Shown here piece after piece: positions 26,191 to 37,290 of a stretch of DNA of 64,000 nucleotides (positions are counted from its first letter, which is position 1; each line of letters opens with the position of its first letter). A model generated the notes under the pieces. It did not search any database, was not told the origin of the DNA, and saw nothing but the letters and a program-made list of their open reading frames with translations. The translations under genes were made by a program, and so were the position numbers. This DNA comes from Micropterix aruncella (lineage: Eukaryota; Arthropoda; Insecta; Lepidoptera; Micropterigidae), in assembly GCA_944548615.1 (NCBI GenBank), contig OX155965.1, positions 25,534,946 to 25,598,945 on the forward strand, given 5' to 3'.

Positions 26191-26683
26191 AATCCACAGA
26201 CATACTAACCAAATATCTAACATTTTGAACATCGGAGCGCCGCTCTTTCTTTTCTTTCCCTTAGATATAGAGCTATGAGAGTAAAAAAGCAAGCGCAACG
26301 GGGCTGCGAAAACAAACGACAGACGATATGAACCCGTCGGCAATTGAACGCAGGAAAATCTCTGAAATTTATAGTTCGCCATTTGCATTTGATCCGGCGA
26401 AACGCCATGCCAGTCCTGATACGGCACGAGCAGATCTATCTCCGTTTCGGATTTCTCGCGAGAAAGTAGGGGCGATTCGCGAGTCTTGTTACGTGAAGTA
26501 CGTGTTAACTTTTACGTTAAAAAATTGGGGTGGCGGGGAGTCTTAACCATAGATTATATAGGTAGTTAGATTTCTCAATGCCGTACTACGTTTTGGCAGC
26601 TAAGATTTTGCAATGCAACGTGTAGATTAACCTTCTCATATGTTCAGTAGCGAAATAGATTTCATGTCACTGTCCTCACAGTT
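26191..26683. other. Unassigned sequence
   Basis: First unique sequence after segment B. A 72-codon plus frame at 26328-26546 and overlapping minus frames match nothing I know. Confidence 0.45.
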
Positions 26684-26905
26684 AGGTCGCCTGATCTTAC
26701 TTTGTAAGAACAAATTACGGTAATGCATTTCATTTCTGTAGATCCAATGCAATAACAAGACACAAACTTACCCACATGTTACCTACATTCACACACATAC
26801 AAACACTTCATAGTAGGGTTGGTTGTAAGAGATTGTCGTATGACAATATACCCGCCTATTGTGAAATTTCTCAATAAAGAGAGAAACAAACAAACGAACG
26901 ACCCT
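26684..26905 (+). repeat. SINE-like repeat, third copy, promoter damaged
   Basis: Matches the SINE body at 14618-14880 (AGGTCGCCTGATCTTA..., GTTGGTTGTAAGAGATTGTC, AAAC tail). The stretch with the B-box is deleted, so it should be silent. Confidence 0.7.
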
Positions 26906-27226
26906 CGTATAATTTAAGTAAAATGTATTTTTTTTAGGAACTCAAATATTATTATTTAAATATTAATTTTCTGTTTCTCTGATGCGTAATTTAAATAAAA
27001 TGTATTATATTTAGAAACACCATAGCATTTGGTTTAAAGGCAAAATATATATTTTTCTCTTTCAAACATTTGCTAACATGTCACTTTTTAGGTTTATTTA
27101 GTAAATTAAAAAAAAGGAATTGTCAACTATTTTTAAAAATTGACATTGATCGTTCATTTCAGTAACCCATTAATAATTATTGCACTTTAAAACAGCATTG
27201 AAACAATATGTAAGGCCAATAATAAG
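26906..27226. other. Unassigned AT-rich sequence
   Basis: Nothing recognised. This is the target region of the Harbinger element. Confidence 0.5.
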
Positions 27227-27229
27227 TAA

Positions 27230-28037
27230 GGCCGGTCATACAAGGACAGCTCGAGCAGTTAGTCATTGAACGACATACACTGACCGCTCCAGCAGTCATT
27301 GCCAAATGCTCGAGCGGTCACTGCCAGCTGCTCGAGCAGTCGCGTTCGACCGCTCGAGCCGTTGACAGTTCAGCTGCAGTCACGATATGGATTTTAAGGA
27401 AGAGGCACTACTGGTGCTGCTTTTGCTCATGTACAGGCAATGGAGTAGAAAACTAAAAAAAAACTGGGTTTCTCCAATTTTGTTATGGGGACAACATGGA
27501 CAATTTCATCACTTGTTTATGAAACTTAGAAGTGATGATAATTTATTTTTTAAATATTTTAGAATGTCTATATCTTTGTTTGACGAAATAAACAATATAC
27601 TGAAGGATACAATCAAACGTCAAGACACTATTATGAGAAAAAGTATCCAACTAGAAAAGGGCTAGCTGTAACACTGAGGTAGTAAAAAAAATCATAATCT
27701 CATTTAAGTATTTTTTCATTCCTCGAAATATTAGAGATAATCGGGTTTCACAGACGGTGGCAGAAGCGATGCCGGGCGATCGCAGGCGATAACTGCGCTA
27801 GAACAGTCGACCGCTCGACTAGTCAGTGCACGGAGCAGCTTGCTCCGTGAGTCAGTGTATGTCTGGCAACTGCTCGACTGCACGATTAAATTTCATCATG
27901 TTGCTGACTGCCCGAAGCGGTCGCGACTGCTCGAGCAGTCCGTGTATGCAGATGAATAGAAGAATGTAGTTCGCTATGCAGTCGCAACTTGAAGCAGTCG
28001 GTCCTGACTGTTTCAAGCAGTCCGTGTACGGTCGACC
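27230..28037 (+). mobile_element. PIF/Harbinger DNA transposon, internally decayed
   Basis: Flanked by TAA at 27227-27229 and 28038-28040, the 3-bp target duplication typical of PIF/Harbinger. The ends form inverted repeats (GGCCGGTCATACAAGGACAG against GGTCGACCGTACACGGACTG). Subterminal zones on both sides carry many CTCGAGCAGT-type repeats. At 808 bp it keeps only the start of a transposase gene and lacks the catalytic core and the second (Myb-like) gene. Confidence 0.9.
27387..27695 (+). pseudogene. Harbinger transposase, N-terminal fragment
   Basis: Begins MDFKEEALLVLLLLMYRQW and continues with GQFHHLFMKLRSDDNLFFKY and FRMSISLFDEI. This is the familiar N-terminal segment of HARBI1/ALP1-like transposases (..GEFHHL...LR.D...F.KYFRMS...FDELL). 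The first frame ends at a stop at 27663. In the next frame RKGLAVTLR follows, equivalent to the conserved ERLAVTLR, so a frame shift is present. No DDE triad remains. Confidence 0.85.
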
Positions 28038-28040
28038 TAA

Positions 28041-28378
28041 GATAGCGTAAGATAATATACAATTATTCTACAGTTAGTAAAACTCTTAGCTAAAAGAATC
28101 TTTGAATTCCCTGGACGAAAATAACGATGACGCTTCAAACCAAACTGGATAGAAAAGATGTATACACACATGCATACTACTCTACGAATTGTACACACAT
28201 TTTTTATTATTCGAGAATAAAAGCTTCAGCTCATTTCAATCGCATCACAGCGCTGCGTTTGACGCTCAGAGATTTTTGGGCACAGAAAATGAGCGAGCAT
28301 TTTGTGTAATTGAATTTCAATAGGTTACGATTCCCCATACATAAATACCGTTCAGTTGAGCCTTTCAAATTGTGATTT
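28041..28378. other. Unassigned sequence
   Basis: No recognisable gene. A 60-codon frame at 28127-28309 is unremarkable. Confidence 0.5.
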
Positions 28379-28558
28379 ATACAGGATGAGTTTTAATTAC
28401 CCGGCATCCTCCTAGGGGTGAATCAGTACAAGCAGATAAACAACTTTTAATAAAAAAAAAAGAAAAAAAATGCTTTTTTATAATATTTTTTTATTTAAAA
28501 ATTTGAAGAAATTTGCGTTTGAGCGCGCTGCACCATCTAACGGTAGGTAAAATATCGC
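28379..28558 (+). mobile_element. ACAGG MITE relative, split by a LINE
   Basis: Starts ACAGGATGAGTTTTAATTAC and continues GGGGTGAATCAGTAC. It reaches the palindromic centre (CGGTAGGTAAAATATCGC), where the LINE 3' tail begins. The other half of the centre (TTTACCTACCGCTAGATGG) reappears at 29297-29330. Confidence 0.6.
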
Positions 28559-29290
28559 TAATAATAATAATAATAATAATAAAACGCTTTATTCGCACGA
28601 AAAGGCGAGCTTATTGCCCGCAGGCAATATTTTAGAGCTAACCTATACTATTATAACAACATTATTTGCGAGTAGATGCTACAAACCTTAACCTATATAA
28701 AGAGACAAATACAAAAATAAGAGGATAGAAAGAAATATACATTTGGCTCTTTGTGGGCACAGAATGTGCCACACCAAAATAATCTAACACCTATGAGGAA
28801 GCTAAGGTTTAAAAAGGAAAGAATGGGAAGGGAAAGGGAATTTATGTGGAAGATTTCAAATGATCTCTTAGTCTGTTTTTAAAACTTGTTATGCTTGGCA
28901 CGTTTCTGTCATTTTTGGCAAAGTATTCCAAAGACGAGCTCCATGTACGGTGAAAGAGAATGAGATTAAGTCAGTGATGTGACTAGAGACAGAGAGTAGC
29001 ATGTTATCTTTTGATCTCAGCGGGCGTCTATAAGCCGATAGTGCAGTAAATGTGCCAGTAAGATAATTGAGAGCGACGCCATCCAAGATCTTGAAAAGCA
29101 TACAAAGAACTCTCATGTCTCTTTTCTCCCGGGTGGATGGCCAGTGAAGCTTCTCTCTGTATTCCGTGATGTGGTAAAATTTTCCGAGGCCATGGATATA
29201 ACGAATGCAGACATTTTGGAGACGCTCAACTTTGGTGAATAACTCCTCTGTGAGGTCGAGAAATGTATCATCTCCATAATCCGGAGGTAT
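28559..29290 (-). mobile_element. 5'-truncated non-LTR retrotransposon with (TAA)n tail
   Basis: The 3' end is marked on the minus strand by a TTATTA-type tail (28551-28570 on plus). The 3' UTR includes the GCTTATTGCCCGCAGGCAAT phrase. The coding tail lies at 28889-29250. A second, shorter copy of the 3' UTR is at 59951-60258. It is inserted into the MITE centre. Confidence 0.8.
28889..29260 (-). pseudogene. Jockey/CR1-type reverse transcriptase, C-terminal tail
   Basis: The minus frame contains KVERLQNVCIRYIHGL, YREKLHWPSTREKRDMRVL and FTVHGARLWNTLP. This is the classic C-terminal region of Jockey/CR1-like LINE polymerases (LQ..CIRYI.GL, L.WL....R, ..RLWN.LP). The polymerase core is missing. 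The open frame runs upstream to 29467, but the added ~70 residues are the antisense of another LINE tail (29345-29565) and are not part of this protein. Confidence 0.8.
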
Positions 29291-29344
29291 TAGCGGTACT
29301 TTACCTACCGCTAGATGGCGCATCGTGCTTAATGCTTTTTCGCA

Positions 29345-29565
29345 AGGCAGGGTGATGCGAGATGGCTGAAAAGGCTTGCCCAGTGGAGACCGTGAACCAT
29401 AAAAGCGAGGCGTAGGGAGACCACAACTACGATGTCTGGACGACATCAGGAAAGTAGCAGGGAGCAACTGGCTGAGAGCAGCAGCTGACGTAGAGAGATG
29501 GAAGAAGAAGGAAGAGGCTTACGTCCAGAAGTGGACCAAACCAGTTTTACGATGGAATGGAAAAA
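29345..29565 (+). pseudogene. LINE C-terminal tail on the opposite strand
   Basis: A plus frame without ATG reads GVGRPQLRCLDDIRKVAGSN, WLRAAADVERWKKKEEAYVQ and KW. This is the standard end of RTE/Jockey-type endonuclease-polymerase ORFs (GRP..RW.DD, W...A.DR..W...EEAYVQ.W). It lies back to back with the minus-strand LINE above. 5' truncated. Confidence 0.75.
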
Positions 29566-29589
29566 GAAGAATAATATTAATGTTTTAAA

Positions 29590-29860
29590 TAACAAGTAAA
29601 TATATAAAAAAGTATAAAAAACACGACTGCCGTTACAGAAAATGAACTATTGTAATTATAATTATTTTTATTACGGTTTTTATATAAAATATTCGTGGTT
29701 TATGTATTTGTCCATATACATAGATGTATGTTTCCGGAATGTACTCAATCAGACCATTTATCTGATACTAAACACGGTACACTTATGTTAATTTATTGAC
29801 ATTTGGACATTTGGACAAGTATTTATTGTCATTTGGTCAGTCTAGGCTCCCTATAACACT
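29590..29860 (+). repeat. Interspersed repeat with AACACGACTGCCGTTACAG
   Basis: Related copies: 36330-36895 (split by a MITE), 39070-39420 (reverse) and 63595-63830 (reverse). Non-coding; class unknown. Confidence 0.7.
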
Positions 29861-29864
29861 CGGG

Positions 29865-30290
29865 ATGACATAACGCTTCTAACAATATCACACACTTCTA
29901 AATCGGTGGTTAAAGCGTTTAGAAGCTATGGTGGTATAAGAAATCAAGGTATAATCAAACGCATAGTTTAAAAAAAATCCAAAATTTTGGATTGGAATAA
30001 ATTTGTAAGAATCTAAAACGGTTATTTAAAAATCGGTAATATTTTGTGGAGTGTAATAATTAAACACCTAGAATAATTTATTTTGCTAAATTAATATTCC
30101 AAATATTTCTCTTCATTACTAGGCCTACCGGTTCTATTCGTGACGGCCGCGAAGAGGAAGAACGAAAAACTAAACTGTTAAATGATGATTGTCAACACGC
30201 ACCACATAACACGGCTATTTATATTAAAGACGCTGCTTTCTCCTTATATGAGAGCATGAGGTCGCGGTACATACACTATGACAAACAGGA
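29865..30290 (+). repeat. Interspersed repeat unit, copy 1
   Basis: Shares CACTTCTAAATCGGT, GCGTTTAGAAG and GACGGCCGCGAAGAGGAAGA with 31745-32220. Shorter pieces with the TTTAGAAGTTATGGTGG word occur at 30285-30365, 32625-32710, 41310-41445 (reverse) and 62885-63040 (reverse). Class unknown. Confidence 0.65.
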
Positions 30291-30377
30291 GGACAAAACG
30301 ATTCTAACGATACGACGCACTTCTAAATCGGTTTAAGCGTTTAGAAGTTATGGTGGAATAAAGAAACGGAAAACATA

Positions 30378-30591
30378 GGGGGAAGTCCCCTAACATCGGA
30401 TGGCACCTAGCGTCGGACAATAATAGAATCTCAACAGGCCGCGGCGCGAGCGATACAAAGACGGGAGAAAAGGGTGCGGGGAAGCGTACGCTGTTTGTTT
30501 TCCTACGTCTTTGTATCGATCGCGCCGCGACTTGTCGAGATACTATTAGTGTCCGACGCTAGGTGCCGTCCGACGTTAGGGGACTTCCCCC
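30378..30591. mobile_element. TA-target MITE with ~85-bp inverted repeats
   Basis: Ends GGGGGAAGTCCCCTAAC and complement, flanked by TA (30376-30377 and 30592-30593). The arms run to about 30463 and 30506, leaving a ~40-base loop. The unoccupied site AAACATACATAGATGAA at 32696-32712 confirms TA as the target. Likely moved by a Tc1/mariner-type transposase; none is encoded. Confidence 0.85.
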
Positions 30592-30599
30592 TACATATA

Positions 30600-31364
30600 T
30601 GAAACCTAAACACATAATACTCCTTTTTTGGGCAGTCGTGTAAAAATTACAAATATGCGATATTTTCCAGTTATATGTCGACTGGAGTGCGACTTTTCTA
30701 CCTCGGGCAGTTGCGGATGAAACTGAATATACTACGAAAAGGTAGAAAAACGAGATTTATCACAGAAACGCAATGTTTATTAAAAAATAGAACATGGACA
30801 TTTTTATGTAAACATATTTTCAGCCGTAATTAAACCTATTTTCTTCTCGATTAATCGAGGCAAAAACAGAGTAACGGTAATTAAATTCCGATAAGGTAAA
30901 TTATAACATTTTCCATGATAGAAGCTATTTGAAGGGGGAGGGACGGACATGAGAAAAATACCGTCTTCGCAAACCCAGCTCTATTAATAAATTTAATATT
31001 CGAGCGGAAATCGAGCTATTTTTATACGGGACGGACAAGGAGATCGAACTAATATAATGTAAAAGATCAAAATAAAAATAGATTGATACCAATGCAATAC
31101 ACATAAAAAACAAAACATTGGAAGCTATCCTTTTTGGAATAGTTATTAAATTTATTAACGGTCCATGCATGAGATTTATTATATACTACAATTGTCACCG
31201 AATTGCCACGCAGGAACCAGTCAATAGTTAATAGTCTTTTATAGATCCAACATTGCATATACAGTTGGATATGCCATAATAATAAATGTTTAAAACACAA
31301 ATAATCAAAATAAAAACCAAACAAATATAAATGAAATAAAATAAAAACAAAACAAAAAAAAAAC
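30600..31364. other. Unassigned AT-rich sequence
   Basis: Minus-strand frames at 30925-31408 are rich in F, Y and I and look like translated AT-rich DNA rather than a protein. Confidence 0.5.
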
Positions 31365-31735
31365 ATTTGGGTCACCCTAAGACTTTCCCGGTAAGTAGTC
31401 AAGCCCACCCCCCCCCCCCCCCCTCCGTCGCCATTTTTGTACTATATATGTAGTATTTTCCGAGGTATTAAAATGGCATTTTTAAAATACGATGTACTAT
31501 TATCTTAAATATGACGGAGTTCAAAAAATATTTGTATCGCTTGTATATGAGAAATTCCAACCAAGTTTACAATTTATTTGTGTCGGGATATTTCAACCAA
31601 AACAGAGTGGTTTCACAACGTGGTTTTGACCTAACGAAATCCAATATTTCGAGATTGAAGTACCTATGACTAGCGCGCCCTCTGGTGGATCGTTTTAAAC
31701 TACAATCTTTTCAACAAATATTTTTTTACATTTGG
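31365..31735 (+). repeat. C-tract repeat family copy
   Basis: CACCCTAAGACTTTCCCG followed by 16 C (31408-31423) and the TGACGGAGTTCAAAAA body. Confidence 0.7.
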
Positions 31736-31744
31736 ACAGTTTAG

Positions 31745-32220
31745 GTAATCTACGGCACTCAGGATGGCATGACGATTCTAACAATATCGCACACTTCTAA
31801 ATTGGTTCAAGCGTTTAGAAGTTATGGTGGATTAAAAAATCAGGGTTTCATTATTATTACATACCGGATTTTTTCCGAGTGGCAAAGCGTAGTTTTATAG
31901 TTTTCGAAAACGTTGTATTGGAATAAATTCCTAAGAACCAAAAACGGGTATTTAAACTTCGGTAATATTTTGTGTGGTGTAATAATTAACAACTTTGCTT
32001 GATTTGTTTTGCTAAATTAATATTCCAAATATTTCTCTTCGTTACTTGTCCTACCGGATCTATTCCTGACGGCCGCGAAGAGGAAGAACGAAAAAAACTA
32101 AACTGTGAAATGATGAATGTCAACACTCACCGCGTAAAACGGAGACGCTGCTGTCTCCTTATATGAATGCAAGGGATGCAATACTCTATGACACTCGGAA
32201 GGACTGCAACGGTTAGCAAC
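31745..32220 (+). repeat. Interspersed repeat unit, copy 2
   Basis: Direct repeat of 29865-30290 at visibly lower identity, about 1.9 kb downstream. Confidence 0.65.
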
Positions 32221-32229
32221 ATATATAAT

Positions 32230-33217
32230 TTTGCAACCACCCATTAATTCACACGGTAACATTTTTCGAAAGAATTCTGTCTGACCTCATTTATAACATA
32301 ATTAATCAGAATTCATAAACGCGTCTTTCGCGCTCAGCATTTTTCAAACGTTTCTTTCAATATACGAATGTACAGCCTGACATTTTCAACGTCAAAATGT
32401 TGGCTTTATAAGCCGCAATTATTCATGTATAAAATCACTCTCTATCACACCACGTCACTCACTTGTAAGCGTCTCTCCATAATTAATAAATTAAATAATA
32501 AATTGGTAAATACTGATGTTTGTGTTTCTCTACTCTCTTGTTCGCTGGGGTATAATAAATCGACGTAAGATTGGAAGCCTGGTTTTCGCACAGCATCAGA
32601 AACAGCGATCAGGCACTCATCCAACACGACAAAACAAGTCTAATAATACGACACACTTCTAAGCGTTTAGAAGTTATGGTGGAATAAAGAAAGGTAAAAC
32701 ATACATAGATGAATCCTGGACTTCTTTTTTTGGTCAGTCATGTTAAAAGACGCGATTAATGATCGACTCCGTAAATGCAATTAAGAATAATAGTGCCACT
32801 AATCCAGCGAAATATTTTCCCGATATTAAATTTTCTAGGTGAAAAGCGTAACAAAAAAGTGTGTACAGCACCGCGGGCCACTCGTATTCGGTTACAAAGG
32901 TGGAGTCGGCAGCACAAAAGGAATCAGCGAGCTTTGTGAATGAAACGAAAATAATATTTAAAAAATACACAGCCTGCCGAAGGCAAATTGCCATATCATA
33001 ACGAGGCTGGCGGCTCATTTAGTCAATGACGGTAGCGCATGTGTGGAGAAGACGTACGAGTACAAAAGGGTTTTAAAAAGCTTTTGTTATGAGCCGAAAT
33101 ATACACATAGCCGAAAGCTTGAAGGTAGTTCGAGAAATTGTCAAACAGAAAAACTGATTATGGTTATAGTTCACCTAAATTACAATTCACTGTCAGATAT
33201 TAGTGGGAGCTAATGGG
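32230..33217. other. Unassigned sequence
   Basis: A short repeat piece at 32625-32710 (see 29865). The 91-codon minus frame at 32743-33018 has hydrophobic stretches but no family signature. Confidence 0.45.
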
Positions 33218-34440
33218 CCCTTGCTGAGTTGGCCACGAAGACCCATTCTGTTCAGGGTTGGTCACACTCACGGGTCAACACCCATCCGGCGGCCTCCATG
33301 CAGGAAGTGCGAGCCCGGGTAGGACTCTGGCCTTAGGGCTAGTTCCTCTAGGAGTCAACCTTCTGGCGCTCTGGACGGTACGCCGTGCGGCGTAAGCCAA
33401 TCGATTGTGCACTCTGACTAACATCTTGCGGTGTCAACTACAACGGGCGAGCCCGTCACCACAGGACGTTTTAACGATTAGTCGTTCTATCGCCCTGCAG
33501 TGAACGTAGAGACTTTGGACAGTACATTCTACGTCCAGCTACGTCACAACCCGTGAGAGTCCAACGCCTTACCGCGAGTAAGCCAGGAGTAAACCCGGCG
33601 GGCTCGAGAACTCGCGCCCTCACTTCCAATTGTGACCAGATTTCTCCGGTCTCTCGATTGGTTCCGAGTTCGAGGTCGCTTGCGCGGTCCTCTCCCTTAT
33701 GAAGCGGTGAAACGGAGTGCACCGAATCTTCGCGGACCAAGGCGTCCTTTGCCCGCCTCTTACCCGGGATCGGATGGCCAATGGTCAATTCCAGAGCAGT
33801 CGCCATAAGGTACGCAACCACCCCCGCTCTATAGGAAACAATACAGTTCCCAGACTCCCCCGACTGTTAGTCGGAAAGCACAACCGATTGGAGCAAACCC
33901 CGCACGGTGCGCAGACCGTCCAGGGGCGCCAGAGGTTTGATTCCCAGGGGAGACTGGTTGACCCAGTGTCCTACCCAGGCCTCGCACCCCATGCGAGGAG
34001 GCCGTCGGATGGGTGTTGACCCGTGAGTGTGACCGACCCTGTACACATGGGTCATCGTGGCCAACTCATCATGGGCCCGTTAGCCCCCATGACTCTGACT
34101 AACAGTCGGGGGACTCTGGAAGCAGTACTGATTCCTATAGAGCGGGGGTGGTTGCTGACCTTACGGCGACTGCTCTTGAAACGACCATCGGCTACCCGGG
34201 CCTGGGTGAACAGTCGGGCAAAGGATACCCGCGATAGATTCGGTTACACTGTTTCACCGCTTCGTAAGGGAGAGGACCGCGCAAGCGACCTCGAACTCCT
34301 AACCAATCGAGAGACCGGAGTAATCTGGTCGCTATTGGAAGCAAGGGCGTGAGTATATGTACGCTGGGTAACATACCCGATTATCTCGAGGATAAAGCGT
34401 TGGCCTCTTACGGGCATATTCGAACGTATCATTATTGGGT
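33218..34440. repeat. Composite of two inverted repeat families with SINE-like promoter
   Basis: Block order: family S reversed (33218-33430), family G reversed (33433-33855), S forward (33860-34095), G forward (34098-34440). Family G ends in the palindrome ACGGGCGAGCCCGT. Family S carries AGGTTTGATTCCC near 33934, a B-box look-alike, so S may be a tRNA-derived SINE. The whole could fold into a large hairpin. Open frames inside are by-products. Confidence 0.65.
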
Positions 34441-35353
34441 ATGGTGTTGTATAACCGGCATGCACATGAGATAGGATTGTGGAAACTTGTTGATTTTTCT
34501 GCCAAATGGGAATGTGAAAAGAAGCGTCTGGATGCTGCTTAAAATTTAACGCTTTTAATAAAGGTGAGTACGCGGTGAGTTCGAAAAACGCTCGTGAGTT
34601 TCTCCCGCCGTTAAGGAGTTTGTGCAGGCTTACTCACTTTCTCCTATTCTTGAGAGTAAATGTCATAAAGTAAAGTGAATGTTATAGAGATCGGTTTTAT
34701 AGGTGCCAACTACATGTCACATAACTGCGCGGTATATTTAAGATATACAACAATAGTTACTTAAAACATATTACAGGCACGTAACTTATTCTGTATTACT
34801 TTCTAGAATCTCATTTACCGAATAAAATGAGTCGCTGATCAAATATTTTAATAATTTTCATTTGAATATTAAGGACGATTTTGTATCCCTAGATTGAGTT
34901 TGTAGAAGATAGTCGGCTTAATCACATAGACCGACTCCTCTGATGTTGTTAGTGCGTGGCTAACCGCACGCCAGCTTTGCTGTGTCTTGTTGGAATGTCT
35001 TGTCGGGTAAATACTCTGGTTTTTTTTTTGTAACTGTAGAGACAACGTCACATTTTATGAATCATTTGCCCCGCCTGAAAACAACTCAAATTTTCGCGCG
35101 CATTATTGCCAACCGCGAAGTAATTATTGTAGTAAGATATAAATGTTACATCGCTGTAAACACTGATCGGGCTCGAACACGTCGACCCACCCGACAGTGA
35201 CAATTATTTATTTATGTAATTTAATTTTATTTTTTAGAGTAATGTACAAAGATAAGACTACGAATGCATATTGTTGTACAAACACTAATGTAGAGGAAAA
35301 TATAGTTCTATGCACATAAATATGCTAGCAAATTAACCAACTACAACTAGAGT
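34441..35353. other. Unassigned sequence
   Basis: No recognisable gene or repeat. Confidence 0.45.
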
Positions 35354-35560
35354 TGTCAACTACAACGGGCGAGCCCGTCAAATCAGGAAGTTTTAACGAT
35401 TAGTCGTTCTATCTCCCTGGAGTGAGCGCAGAAGACTTGGACAAATCAGTTCACCGTGAAGCTTCGCCACAAACCCGTAAGAGGCCAACGCCTTAACCGC
35501 GAGATAGCCAGGAGTGTTACCCAGCGGGCTTACACTTACGCCCTTACTTCCAATTACACC
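35354..35560 (-). repeat. Family G repeat fragment
   Basis: Contains ACGGGCGAGCCCGT, TTAACGATTAGTCGTTCTAT and ACGCCTTA.CGCGA, as at 33433, 49060 and (opposite strand) 63360-63570. Confidence 0.75.
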
Positions 35561-36329
35561 TAGAAGGTATGTATCTGGCTGTGCTGTATTATATTTTATG
35601 TTTGTTGTCGCGCAAACAACTGACTGAACTGAATTAAATCGTCCGCCGAACAACACACTGCGCTTTCTTCTGTCGCGCTCCTCGGGATACTGTCATTGCC
35701 ACGCACCGCGGTTGCCATCTATTCTCTATAACGGACCACACAGTCGCGGTAAAGGAGATCCTTATTATCTGCACAGCAGGTTAATAACTATACCGACAAA
35801 ACAATTCACACTTTTGTATACAAAAATGTAGATTAGTATGTCGAATTTAATTACAACTGTTTAAAGTCGCCAGTCGTTGAGTTGTGAGATCTAGTCCTCT
35901 TCCTTGCACCGCCTCTCTGGCGTCAACAAAAAAATCTTATTCAAACCACTTTCAGCCTGCAGTCCGGGACAGCCGACGAAGTGAGTTCTCAAATCGGGCC
36001 TTTGAGCGACTCCAGGCCTGTCCAGCTCCGCCAGTTGGCTTTGTGGACGGGATTAGTAGGACGCGGTGGAGCTTCCGATTCCGACGCTAAATCGAAAAAC
36101 TTTACTCTGCCATCGTGAGTCAACAGGGCTAAAGTGTAAATCGGTCGAATTAAAGATAGCCAGTCTAGTCAATTTAGGCCACCGAAAGATAAAATACAGC
36201 ATATTGCCAAGCAAACATCAAACTAATTTTCATAGTTACATCATGAGCGTACGTTTAATGAACGTAAATGCAAATTTTCAAGGAAGTGAGACGCAATCAC
36301 GGTTGTTTACTTTAAATAAAATACAAGTA
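35561..36329. other. Unassigned sequence with modest GC islands
   Basis: The frame at 35884-36090 is moderately GC-rich, but I recognise no domain and see no clear splice sites. Confidence 0.4.
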
Positions 36330-36365
36330 AATATTTTAAAATAACAATAAACACGACCGCCATTA

Positions 36366-36772
36366 AGGGATCTCTAGACGATCAAGCATGCTTGTCAAGC
36401 TTTGCGTCGCTGGCTGGGAGGGGATCGTAAACCGCAGGAAATCTGTTAATATTTTTTTAAAATATTTACCAAAAATACCCAATTTTGTAGTTTTATACCA
36501 GGGAGTCACGTTTATTAGACGTAATTGATTGGTTGATGATTGATTAATTGTTGGTTGATTGATTGTTGCTTTATTTATTGATGATTGATTGATGTTTTAT
36601 TGATGATTGATTGATGATTTACGTCATGTGACTTGACACATGACGTCACGTGAAGATGCCACCTATGGTATTATATCAAAAAAATATATTTGCATATTTC
36701 CTGCGGTTTACGATTCCCTCCCAACCCGCGACGCGAATTTTAACAAGCATGATTGATCGTCTAAAGAGCCCT
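36366..36772. mobile_element. Harbinger-type MITE nested in another repeat
   Basis: Inverted ends AGGGATCTCTAGACGATCAA and AGGGCTCTTTAGACGATCAA extend for about 75 bp. The target duplication is TTA (36363-36365 and 36773-36775). The host repeat without insertion reads CCGTTACAG at 29631-29639 and, reversed, at 63772-63780. The interior has TGATTGAT tandem repeats (36525-36620) and a CGTCATGTG/CACATGACG palindrome. Confidence 0.88.
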
Positions 36773-36894
36773 TTACAGAAAGTAAACTATTGTATTTATA
36801 TTTTTTTTTTATTACGGTGTTTTTTTTAAGAAATATTTGTGGTTTATATAATTATTCATATGGATGCATGTATACTTCCGGAATTTTAAGATAC

Positions 36895-37290
36895 CAATGC
36901 GTTACCGTGAGATACAGGGAACTACCGCCCAGTAGGCTAACTCGTTCCCTTACTACCAGATTTAGATAAATTTCTCCATCCTCCAGTCTGGTCACTGATT
37001 TGATGTCGCTTGCATGACCTCTACCTGACGTTAGCGGTAATTCGTTTATTGACGCGCCTATTGCCTGTCAAGCTCACACGGAATCCGGTGACCAACGGAT
37101 CATTTCTAAAGATAAGACGCCAGGTCAACAACTACCGTTGTTTCTGAGGAGACGTACGTTTTCAGACTCCCCTGGTTGAGCATACACTTGGTTGATACAG
37201 CCTGGTGCACAAGGCACCTAGTTCCACCCGATGTGTTCGCGGATCCGCAATTCCGATCCCAACTATATACAACTGCAGGATATGTATCCA
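36895..37290. repeat. Diverged copy of the G+S composite
   Basis: Follows the same order as 33555-33945: GCGTTACCGTGAGATA, the ATTTCTCC..TCTGGTCACTG stretch, AGACTCCCCTGG, then an S-like part with CAATTCCGATCCC. The G-then-S order is therefore older than the 33-kb copy. Confidence 0.5.

Noticed and set aside
28889..29467. A single 192-residue protein
   Set aside because: Only the C-terminal ~120 residues resemble a LINE tail; the rest is the antisense of a second LINE tail.
29865..32220. LTR retrotransposon with direct repeats 29865-30290 and 31745-32220 as LTRs
   Set aside because: The copies are clearly diverged, lack TG..CA ends that I can see, and enclose no gag-pol coding sequence; other partial copies occur alone.
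33471..34465. Several overlapping open frames of 60-116 codons
   Set aside because: They lie within GC-rich inverted repeats and appear on both strands with no protein signature.
36525..36620. CRISPR-like short repeats (TGATTGAT)
   Set aside because: Irregular tandem repeats without unique spacers inside a eukaryotic MITE; no cas genes.
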